A program made the translations under genes and the position numbers. DNA of 64,000 nt from Diacronema lutheri (Eukaryota; Haptophyta; Pavlovophyceae; Pavlovales; Pavlovaceae). The notes beneath the pieces are model-generated. The model saw nothing but the letters and a program-made list of their open reading frames with translations. It had not been told where the DNA came from and ran no database searches. The stretch lies in contig JAGTXO010000048.1 of the NCBI GenBank assembly GCA_019448385.1, forward strand, positions 186,001 to 250,000. The letters are read 5' to 3'. Below, piece after piece: positions 54,373-63,410 of the stretch (position 1 is its first letter; each line of letters starts with the position of its first letter).

Positions 54373-55798
54373 AGCGGCCGCCGGAGACGAGGACGCACTC
54401 ACCGCTGTTGGCAATGCGCGCGTCACGGAGACAACTTGGCGGGCCTCGCACGCAGCTGGGCCGATCGCCGCCGTAGAGATGTCTGCAGCCGTCTCCGCGA
54501 TGCCGATCGTCGCATCTGTTGGCACCGCTGCCATCTGCCGCACCCGCGGCCAGGCTGCCGGCAAGGTCGGCGCGTCGGGCTCCGAGCTCGGCCACGCAGG
54601 CGATGCGGCCGACGGCGGTGACGCTGAGCCCAGCGCCGGGTCCAACGGCTCCACGTCGAGCCGGCTGTGAACGAGCATGCTCGCACCACTTGCCCACGCC
54701 AGCGCGTCGGACTCAGGCACGTTGTAGATCTGCGCGGGCAACGCGCGTGCGTGCGGCAGGCGCGCGCGCGAGCTTTCAGGCCACGCGCGCGTGCCGCGCG
54801 GGAGGACGGGGCGGTCGCGGCTGCGCTCGACCGCCGGTCGCGGCACCGAGCGACCGTGCGCGCCGCCGCACGTTGTAGTCGTCGCACGGAAACCAAGCCT
54901 CGTTGCGGAGCACGATGGCGACAAGGTGCCCGCTCATCGGCCCCTCGCCCACGTGCACCACGCCGGCGACGGGGAGGTGGTCGCGCCCGCCGAGCAGCAG
55001 CCGCGGCGCGCACACGAGCGCGCGGTTGTTCTTGCACTGCGAGCCATTGCCGCGCGTCGTGCGCGGCGCCTCGACAGCAATGCTGGCTGGCGTGAGCACG
55101 CCCGAGTGGCCCGCGTTCGTGTGGCGATCCCGCGGCGGCCCAGCGGCGCCCCCCAGAGCGTGTGCAAGCGCGCGCGCCGCATCGCCGCCGACGCTGACGA
55201 GTACGGCGATGCCCTCGCCGGCCTCTGAAGGCACGGCGATCTGCTCGAGCACTGGCCCGACGCGTGTGTCGGCTTCAAAGGCCGCAGCGAGCCCGGGCAC
55301 TCGGCCGAGCAGCAACCGGAAGAACTCAGCGGCATCCTGCGGCGTCCTTCGCGCGCCACGGCCCGAGATGACGTCGATGACGGACACAAGACACAGCCGT
55401 GTCGGCGCCCTGGTGTCCTCGATCAGCGTGCCAAAGTCCCGAAAACGCGCCCTCTCGACGCTGTTGGCACGGCGCGAAGCGGAGCGAAGCATCGCACGGA
55501 GCATGTTCAGGGCGAAGAGCGATTGCATAAGGACGGTCGTGTAGCACGCGCTGCCCTCGTTTTTCGCGCCTGCGCCGCGCCGCGCAGCGCCGGGTGTGCG
55601 GGGTGCGCACGCACGGTTTGCGGCGGGATGGAGAGAGGCTGGCTGGGCGCGCGCCGAGCCCGGCAAGCCGTGCAGGCGCTCACCACGCGGCACGCCGGGC
55701 ACTCTCACCGGCCACATCGGGCCGTCAAACGCGTCTTCCACAGGCTGCCGACCGACGACGTAAAACTTGCTCAAGGCGCCGCGCCGTGCACGCGCCAT
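54373..55798 (-). CDS. Ubiquitin-specific protease (USP/UCH)-like gene, partial model
   Basis: A cysteine protease that removes ubiquitin. The USP boxes appear in order: Cys box NEGSACYTTVLMQSLFALN (Cys codon 55544-55546), QDAAEFFRLLL (the Q-DA-EF motif), and His box GPMSGHLVAIVLRNEAWFPCDDYN (His codon 54926-54928). A GT-AG intron (54871..54730) joins CDDYN to IYNVPESDALAWASGASMLV, restoring the closing strand of the fold. The model runs from the ATG at 55798; the stretch before the Cys box (about 55565-55730) is Arg/Ala-rich and probably contains another in-frame intron. The 3' end beyond the poly-C at 54372 is unresolved. Same strand as the giant gene; it may belong to the same element. Confidence 0.65.
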
Positions 55799-57299
55799 GC
55801 GCGCGCTGTTGCGGGCTGCGCAGCAGGGACGACGGGGGAATTGGCGAGCGAGGGTTGGGCGCAGATCAGCGTGGTGGCGCGGCAAGACGAGCGCGCGCCG
55901 GGCGCCTGGCGCGGAGGCGCCCCGCGCGAGGACGCGAGCCGCTTCTCGCACCGGACGGGCGCCCACGCGCAAGCCGGCTTTCGAGGGCTGGTGGATGGTG
56001 GCAGATGCCGAAACGGACACATGGAATGATGCGTCGGCGGCGCGAGCGCGGGACGATCTTGCCCGGGCAATTTTGCGCACGCTGCCAGCGCGCGTATGCG
56101 TGCGCATGCAGCGGGCGGCGCGCACGTTGCGCGTGACGGGGCGCCGAGCGGCACACCGGCGGGGACGCGCTCGCCGCTGCCGTGGCATCGTACGCTGCCT
56201 GCGTGCTGGCCCGCACGCACGTTGCCGGCGCGAGGGGACGGCGAGTGCGCCTCGGCCGAACAGGCGCGAACGTTACGCCCGAGCGCGTGGCCGGGCCCCG
56301 CCGACTGCAAGCAGCGCCGGCCCAGGCGCGCATCCGCCCGACGCGGATTTGGACGACGCATCGACCGGCACGCCGAGCGTCTGCGCCCGCCTCGCGGCCG
56401 GTCGCGCCGGCCCCTCTTCGGCCCGAGGCCGCACGTCCGCCGCGCGCCGCTTTGGCGCGCGGCGCGGCGCTCCCGGAACGCGCATGGCACACGCGCGGTG
56501 CGCGGGCACGCCCGCAACGCGCCATTCCAGCGCGAGCAGTTCGGCAAGCTTGCAGCGCGCGAGCAGCCGGGCATGTGCCGCGGAAACACAGTTCGCTGTG
56601 TGCGCCGGCCGCGACGACACGGCGTAGCGGCGCGAGGCTGGCCGCCGGGGCCACGGGCGTACTGCCGTGGCGCGACGCCATGGTATGAGCAATAATTTCA
56701 TCGGGGGGTGGGGTGGGGGGGGGGGGGGGGCGCGTTGTGCGCACTTGGCGCGCGAGTAGTGCGAGTGGCGGGCGAGCCTCGTCGCCCACGGAGCCCGCCC
56801 CCGGCTCGGCGGCGCGCCGCCTGCTCGCCGGGTCGCGCACCGCCGTCGCCGCCGCTGCGCACTTGCCCAGCTTGCCGGCAGGCGGCAGGCGGCGGCGACG
56901 GCGGCGGCGGCGGCTGCGGCTGCGGCGCGAGCGCGACGCCGGGCGGCGGCAGCGCCGACGGCACGCGCGCAGCGGCGACCCACGCGGCGGCGGGCAGCGC
57001 GCCAGCGTGAGGCCCCTGCGCGCCGGCCGCATTGGCGCCGCCCTGCGCGCCCTAGAAGGGCGCGCAGGTACGCGGGCCGGTCGCGCGGCGCGCGGTGCTG
57101 GCGAGCACCCGACGGCTGCGCGTCGGCGCGAGCGGCGCGGCGGGCGTCGCGCCGGCGGGTGCTGGCCAGCACCGCGCGCCGGCGGCGCGCCCGCCGCCAG
57201 CGCGCCGCCCGCCGCCGGCGCCGCGCGCGCCGTCCGCGCCCGCCGCCACCGCGCGCCGCCGCCGCGCATTCGCGCGCGGCGGCGACGGCGGCCGCGGCG
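55799..57299. other. Accessory spacer between USP-like and helicase genes
   Basis: GC-rich, with a G run near 56716-56730, a 27-nt perfect hairpin (57042-57068) and two GGTGCTGG(C/G)(C/G)AGCACC palindromes (57096 and 57158). Open frames are Arg/Ala-rich and show no domain. I see no supported gene. Confidence 0.5.
57042..57068. repeat. Perfect 12-bp stem hairpin
   Basis: cctgcgcgccct, loop aga, agggcgcgcagg. It lies about 230 bp downstream of the helicase remnant on that gene's strand. It could be a transcript-end or element-end structure; no CTRR-type Helitron terminus was found beside it. Confidence 0.6.
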
Positions 57300-59699
57300 A
57301 GCGCCGCCGCCGCCGCCTCGCCACCGCTGACCGCGCGGAGCACCTCTTTGAAGACGACGCTGCGCGTCACGAGGTCCGCGCCGAGCGCAAAGCGGACGCG
57401 CGACGTGTGCCCGACGCGCGAAGCGGCCACGTGGAGCTGGCCGTGCGTGAAGCACGGCTCGGCGAGCCACACGCCCGCGCACCCGAGCGCTTGCCCCTGC
57501 GCCTCGTTACGCCGGCCGCACCGGGGAACTGGCGGCGCATCCGCACAAGCGCGAACGTGCCGTCGTCGGGCGAGTGGTGGTCGACACGCGCGACGAGCAC
57601 GGTGCTGTCGCGCCCGGCGGCCGCGCCGGGGCGTGCGCACTCGAGCAGCCGGCCGCCGGCGCGCACGCCGCGCACGATCAGCCGCGTGCCGCCGCACAGC
57701 CCCTCGCCGGGCGAGAGGTTGCGCGGCAGCATCACCACCATCCCGGGCTTCAGGTCGAGGACGCGGTGCGGCATCTGCGCGTGCTCGAGCGAGTCGAGGA
57801 ATTCGACCGACGCCCGCGCAATCTGCTTGCCCGCCCCGTCGTCGCGCCAGCTCGTCCGCCGACGCGCACCTCGCCGCCGCGCCCGGGAAGCGGCCGATCG
57901 CCAGCCAGTTGATCCGCGCCACGTCCGTCTGCTTGGCGCAGAGCACCGCGCGGTCGCACAGCGAGCCGTCGTCGGTCCAACACGTCGCGCCGTGGACAAA
58001 GTCGTCACGAGCTCCGTCGGGTAGGCCGAGCCCACGCGGATGGGGACGCCGCCGACGGCCTCGGGCAGCTGCACGGGATCGAGCGGGAATGCGCCGGGCA
58101 TGGCCCCGGCCGCCGGCACCGCCGCGGGAACGGCGCCGTCGCCGGGGCTGCGCAGCAGCTCCGCCCACTCGCCCGCGCCGAGCGCGTCGCCCGTGTCGCG
58201 CGCCGCGCTCGAGGCGCGAACGTTCTCGACCAAGGCGTGCTGCCGATCGTGCTGCCACGGCGCCGAGTACTTGAGGCAGGAGCGCACGATCTGCGCGCGC
58301 GAGCCGCGCCGCACCACCGGCAAGCACTGGCGAAAGTCGCCGGCGAGCAGCAGCGTCTCGCCGCCGAAGCGCTCGTCGACGCCCGTCACGTCGCGCAAAC
58401 ACCGATCAGGCGAGTCGAGGTGGCACCGCGTCTGCATCGGCGCCTCGTCCCACACGACCAGCCGCCGCGGCGGCCAGGGAGCGCCCGCGCTCGGAGCGCG
58501 GCACGCCATTGAACGGCTTGCCCGTCGGAGTCGGCACCGCCGGGCACCTTGAAGGTCGAGTGGAAGGTGCGGCCGTCGGGCAGCAGCGTGGCGGCGACGC
58601 CCGAGGACGCGCCCACGACGACCGCGTGCCCATCCGCGCGCACGGCGGCGATAATGGCGCGCTCGACGAACGTCTTGCCCGTTCCGCCCGGCGCGTCGCA
58701 AAGATGCAGCCGGTTGCCCACGCCGCGCAGCGCCGATTTGACGACCGCGCCGTGGAGCGCGCACTGCTGGCCGCCCTCGGCCATCGCCGCGCGCGCCGCC
58801 GCCGCGCTCGCAGCCCGCTCGGCGCGATGGTAGCCCTGCGCGCGCGCGAGCTCGCGCCCGCCCGGCCCGGCCGGCGCGCGCGCCGTGCGCAGACCGGCCA
58901 CCGCCGCGAGCGCCGCCGCGCGCTCGCGCTCGTCGGGCACGTACAGCCCCGTGGAGTCGAACGTGTCGGCCCAGGCGGGCACGCCGTACGAGGCGAAGGC
59001 GTCCGAGCCGGGCTGCGGCCGCTGCTCGGCGCGCTTCAGGAGCATGACCCCGCACACGTTCCACTTGGTGCCAAACATCGAGCCCGTGAGCCCCGTGTAG
59101 ACGCGGTCGAGCTGCGTGGCGATGGCGCAGACGTCCTCGTGCCGGATCTCGTCGACCGGTTCGCGCCGCGCGTCGACGAGCGGCACGACGCGCTCGGAGC
59201 CCGCCCACGTGAACGTGCGCGTCGACATGTTCAGCCGCGTGTGCGCGAGCGTGTCGTCCTCGTACTTGGGCTTGACGGCGGGCGAGAGCTTGCCGCGCAC
59301 CTCCTCCTTCGAGAGGCCGCGCGTGTTGAGCAGCTCCTTCTGGCGCGCGTGCACCGTCTCGACGCGCTGATCGTCGATGGCGCGCAGGGCGCCAAAGTAG
59401 GCGTCCATCTGCGCGAGCGGCGCGCCTTCAATCGGCAGCTCCTTGTCGGTCACGCCGGCCGTGTACGCCGCCTTGTCGACGTCCGTCGGCCCGTACATGG
59501 TGCCAAAGTTGCCGTCGCCCGTGAGCTCGGGCCAGTCGACGACGCAGGGCGGCGAGACGAAGGCGAGCGCGCGGCGCGACGGCCCGTAGCTCAGCTTGTC
59601 GACCGTGCGCGCCTGCTCGCTCGGCTTGACCGGCCGCGTGCTCACGATCTCGCAGTTGACGAGCGCCGCGTCGAAGGCGCGCAGGTCGATGGCGGCCAT
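57300..59699 (-). pseudogene. Pif1-like helicase with an ssDNA-binding-like N domain, frameshifted
   Basis: From the ATG at 59699. The first about 250 residues (KLSYGPSRRALAF ... TFTWAGSERVV ... GSMFGTKWNVCGV) resemble the ssDNA-binding-type proteins of large algal viruses; this is a weak, memory-based match. Helicase motifs follow: Walker A CDAPGGTGKTF, ASSGVAATLLPDGRTFHSTFK, WDEAPM, LLAGDFRQCLPVV, LVENVRA, GMVVMLPRNLSPGEGLCGGTRLIV, then NEAQGQALG and THGQLHVAASRVG. These motifs fall in different frames: changes are needed near 58540, 58460, 57985, 57850 and 57515, none with intron spacing. So the copy is degenerate, or the assembly has indels. The Pif1 group unwinds DNA in Helitrons, viruses and nuclei. 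Confidence 0.75.
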
Positions 59700-59704
59700 G
59701 GTCG

Positions 59705-60175
59705 TTGTGCGCGGGAGATCACGCTGCAGGCGGGCTCCACAGTAGGTTCGAGAAAAAAAAAAGCTGGGCCAACGGTCAGTCGAGCGCCACAAGCAATCCT
59801 CGGGAGCCGGTGGCCCAACCCAACCCAACGATCTTCGTCGCCACCCTTCGCGCGTTTTCCGTTCGCGCCCAAGCAGACAATGAGACCACAATCTCGGTGC
59901 TGCTCGGCGCGATGATGGGCCTCAGCGGCTCGGTGGCGATCGTGCTCTACGTGCGCGCGCGACGTCGCGAGGTGCAGCACGGGCGCGTGGCGACGCCGCG
60001 CATCATCCAGCGCCAGCTCGAGCTGCAGCTGCCGTGGGGCCGGCCGGACGAGGCATCCGTCGCCTCGCGTGCCGAAACGCCGGGCGTCGAGGCCGCGTCG
60101 CGCTCGGTGCGCGACGCGGCGCCCGAGCCGGACCCGGACGAGGGCTACGTGCGCGTGGCGAGCGCGGCGTTCTGA
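59705..60175 (+). CDS. Single-TM protein fragment
   Basis: The frame encodes RAFSVRAQADNETTISVLLG followed by AMMGLSGSVAIVLYVRARRRE (one TM segment), then an acidic-ended cytoplasmic-like tail of about 70 residues to a stop at 60175. The first in-frame ATG (59912) falls inside the TM, so a 5' exon is missing or the copy is truncated. Divergent from the helicase start. Not recognised. Confidence 0.4.
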   Translation: MCAGDHAAGGLHSRFEKKKSWANGQSSATSNPREPVAQPNPTIFVATLRAFSVRAQADNETTISVLLGAMMGLSGSVAIVLYVRARRREVQHGRVATPRIIQRQLELQLPWGRPDEASVASRAETPGVEAASRSVRDAAPEPDPDEGYVRVASAAF

Positions 60176-60257
60176 GGCGCGCACGACGTCGCCCAGCCAG
60201 AGCAGCCCGGGGCGGGGCGAGTCCGGCTGCGCGGAGGTCCGGCTCGAGCGGGCGGGC

Positions 60258-60605
60258 GCCATGCTCTGAGGCGCCGCCGCTTTCTAAAAGGGTGTAGGGT
60301 GTAGGGTGTAGGATGCAAAACAAGCCCTCCCCACATTTGGGCCCGACGTCATTCCTTCTTCGAAGCCGTGACGTTACTCACATACGAGTACTTTTACTTA
60401 GTGTAGGATGTATCTATTCTCTAAGTATTTGCATAGTGTAGGGTGTAGGATACGTACGGTTACGAAAGTCCTACAGGGAGTGAAGGAATGACGCTGTGAC
60501 GAAAGAAGGAATGACGTCGGGCCCAGATGTGGGGAGGGCTTGTTTTGCATCCTACACCCTACACCCTACACCCTTTTGAAAAGCGGCGGCGCCTCAGAGC
60601 ATGGC
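60258..60605. mobile_element. MITE-like element, copy A
   Basis: About 350 bp bounded by terminal inverted repeats of about 100 bp (from gccatgctctgaggcgccgc inward to gtcattccttctt) that match with only a few differences. The heptamer GTGTAGG(G/A) is repeated three times in each TIR and again internally, as expected of subterminal transposase-binding repeats. Noncoding. Confidence 0.8.
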
Positions 60606-60808
60606 GGCTCGACAGCATGGCGCCTATACAGCATGGCGTCGTCCAGCGTCACGCCGCGTCGTGGTCCTGCCGCTCCTCCGTGGCGCACGGATGGCGCTCC
60701 TCCGTGACGCAGCCGAACGACGTCGCGGCGTCACGGCCCGGGCGCAGTCGCCATCCTGGACGCCACGCTGGACGACGCCATGCTGTCGAGGCGCCATGCT
60801 GTCGAGCC
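60606..60808. repeat. Inverted arms between the two MITE copies
   Basis: The first about 45 bp (cgacagcatggcgcc and following to cgtccagcgt) reappear in reverse complement at the right end of the spacer, so the palindrome continues inward from both MITE copies. Confidence 0.75.
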
Positions 60809-61142
60809 GCCATGCTCCGAGGCGCCGCCGCTTTCTAAAAGGGTGTAGGGTGTAGGGTGTAGGATGCAAAACAAGCCCTCCCCACATTTGGGCCCGACGT
60901 CATTCCTTCTTTCGTCACAGCGTCATTCCTTCTCCCCCCTATGGGACTTTCATAACCGTACGTATCCTACACCCTACACTACGCAAATACCTAGAGAATA
61001 GATACACCCTACACTAAGTAAAGGTACTCGTATGTGAGTAACGTCACGGCTTCGAAGAAGGAATGACGTCGGGCCCAAATGTGGGGAGGGCTTGTTTTGC
61101 ATCCTACACCCTACACCCTACACCCTTTTAGAAAGCGGCGCC
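60809..61142. mobile_element. MITE-like element, copy B, inverted relative to A
   Basis: The same element in reverse complement: TIRs of about 100 bp, GTGTAGG heptamers, and an internal part about 90% identical to copy A reversed. The right end stops at gcggcgcc, a few bases short of copy A's outer end. Confidence 0.8.
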
Positions 61143-61554
61143 GAAGGTGGGAGGATGCCACCCGTATGCGCGCGTTTGAACGTGCGCGGACGGCCGTTGG
61201 CTTCGCGCCCTTTCGCCCACGGTTTGCGCGCCAACGGACCAGTCCTCCGCGGGCGCCGCGCATCGTCTCAGGGGCGGTCGGTGTGGTACGCCGCGCGCAT
61301 CGTCAGCGCCGCGGCGTCGAGCTCGGCGAGCGAGGGCGCGTACGTGACGCCGCTCAGCACCTCGTCCGCGCCCGCCCTCGTCGCGCTCGCCGCCTCCGCA
61401 GTGCGCGCAGGCGGCTTCGTGACGGCACGCGAGGCCACGCCGCGCGCCGCAGGTGCCTTCGCGCGCTGCATCGTCTGTCTGCCGGTCCGACGCGCTCTGC
61501 TCTGAACGAACGGACGGCACGCCCGACGAGATCTCGTCGCGTGCACGCTCGCAC

Positions 61555-62389
61555 AGCATGTACCCCCAGAACGTCTCCGAGCTGCTGCCCGACGAGATCT
61601 TCGGCGACGAGCTGCTCGTCGACCGGCACTACCGCGTGCGCATCCTTCAGCGCGTCGCCCGCCGCCGCGATGCGGCCGAGGCCAACTTTTGGCTCGACGG
61701 CGGGCCCGCCGACTCGGTCGTCGGCGCGTGCATGTGCGGCCGAATCTACGCGCTCAAGTGCATGGGCCGGCTCGTCCGCGGCGCCCGGATCCTCGCGCTG
61801 CTGCGCAAAATGTGGCGCTCGCCACGTGCCGCGCACACCTCATGGGCCACATGCTCCAGCGCATCGTCGGCGACAGCGGCGTCGCGCGGCTGCTGCAGCT
61901 GGTTGCAGCTCGTTCGCGAGGATCACGACACGCTCAACGCCGAGCACCAGGCCTTGGAAGCACAGCATGACACCGGCCAAGTCATGCGACGGCATGTGCG
62001 CGCGCGCCGACGCGCTCTCCAAGGACCTCGCACGGGCGCACGAGCACGCTCACAAGCTCGATGGCTATCTGGTGTGGTGCAGCGAGCGCCTCGGTGAGAG
62101 TGACTCTTTCAACGGAGCGCTCGAGAACCTGAACACGCGGTGCAGCATGAGATGTGCTGGCTCCACGCCGAGATGTCGTCGCTCGTTGCGAGTTCGCCCG
62201 AGGCTTACGCGAACGACAGCGAGGCCACCGACTTCAAGGACCACGGCGTGTGCGTCGAGTTCGATGTCTTCAACCGCGACGGGGTCGAGGGCGCGCCCGT
62301 GCCCGCGACCGCGCCCACGAAGGCAGAGCCGGGCATCGAGTCCGAGTGCATCGCGCCCGCACAGGCAGAGCCGGGCAGCGAGTCCGAAG

Positions 62390-62422
<33 letters not shown>

Positions 62423-62600
62423 GGCAGAGCCGCGCACCGAGCCCAAGTGAGCCAACGTGCCGCCGAACTCGCCCAAGCTCTCGTCGGTCGACAGTCAGGC
62501 CACCGAGTACAAGACCTCCTACGCGAACTCACGTGCTCGCCACCTGCAACGCCTCGAGTTTACGCACGCGTTCGAGTCTGTGCAGGCCGAGGTCGCTTAG
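61555..62600 (+). pseudogene. Frame-broken coiled-coil protein remnant
   Basis: Pieces of one protein appear in successive plus-strand frames: MYPQNVSELLPDEIFGDELL then ALKCMGRLVRGARILALLRKM; LATCRAHLMGHMLQRIVGDSG; REDHDTLNAEHQALEAQHD; ADALSKDLARAHEHAHKLDG then YLVWCSERLGESDSFNGAL; EMCWLHAEMSSLVAS then DFKDHGVCVEFDVFN; QRAAELAQALVGRQSG. At least four frame changes occur without intron signals. The family is not recognised; the helical heptad look suggests a structural protein. Confidence 0.5.
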
Positions 62601-63050
62601 CCAAAGCGCGCCAAGGTTCCGGCCACCGGCGCATCCAGCCGCTGGCTGCGCAACACGGCGGTGCGCAACACCCGCAGCTCGGCCAACGGCAAGTAGCGCG
62701 CCGGCGCAGCGCACGGTATGCCGCGGCGAGCTCAGTCGCGAAGAGTGTCCGACTGGCCGCGCCCTCCACGGGGTGCACGCGCACTCGGCGCGGTCCGGTC
62801 AGTCAGGGGGCCTCAGCTTGCGCGATGCCAGTTGCGAGCCCCCCCGGAATCCGCCATTCTATTCTACTAGGCGTAAATCACCCAAGCCCTTCCGGTCGCC
62901 CGCATTCCGGGGTCGGACCCGCCGTCGGCCCGGCTCGGGCCCTCCGTCCGCCGCGCCCGCTCGACCCCGAATTCTACTCCAAATCGGCCGGTCAGGAGGG
63001 TGTCTCGGTCCTAGGCTCGTCATAAGCCTCGCCCCGACCCCTCGAGCGCT
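62601..63050. other. Noncoding spacer
   Basis: No supported ORF or RNA gene. Base composition is less extreme than the rest, with stops in most frames. Confidence 0.5.
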
Positions 63051-63140
63051 CATTGGCTGGCTTTTAACCCTTGATTGTACGACCCGGGTCGTACTCTCAG
63101 CCTTACACTGGCCGGACCAGCCCGGACCGCGCCGTATATA
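63051..63140 (+). promoter_or_regulatory. Promoter-like block: CCAAT, palindrome, TATA
   Basis: An inverted CCAAT box (attgg, 63052-63056), a perfect 18-bp palindrome GTACGACCCGGGTCGTAC (63077-63094) and TATATA (63135-63140) lie in that order. The next gene on this strand starts at 63411. A GTGAGT donor (63163) and a ttgttttgcag acceptor (63371) could bracket a 5'-UTR intron. Promoter function inferred from arrangement. Confidence 0.4.
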
Positions 63141-63185
63141 GTGCGGCGTGAAGTCATGGGACGTGAGTCCTGCCCTGCACAGGTC

Positions 63186-63305
63186 GTCGCCCTGACTTTG
63201 GGCCGACGCTGCGTGCACTCTGTCGCTCGCTCCGTTCGTCATGCCTCGTCACGCCTCGGCCCCGTGCACGCCCCCCCCTGCTTCAATATTCAAAGTCAGG
63301 GCGAC
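63186..63305. repeat. 15-bp perfect inverted repeat with 90-bp spacer
   Basis: gtcgccctgactttg at 63186-63200 is the exact reverse complement of caaagtcagggcgac at 63291-63305. A second inverted pair (ttcaatattca 63282-63292, tgaatattgaa 63345-63355) overlaps it. Confidence 0.8.
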
Positions 63306-63410
63306 CCTAAGCGTCGTCACTATAAAATAAGTAAGAGAAAATTCTGAATATTGAATATAATTGTTTTGCAGCCCCGTTTTTCCTCGGACGCGCCCTCGTC
63401 CACGCGCGGG

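Noticed and set aside
60527-61133. Small ORFs within the MITEs (starting MWGGLVLHPTPYTLHPF)
   Set aside because: They come from the inverted repeats themselves and appear in both orientations; no coding function.
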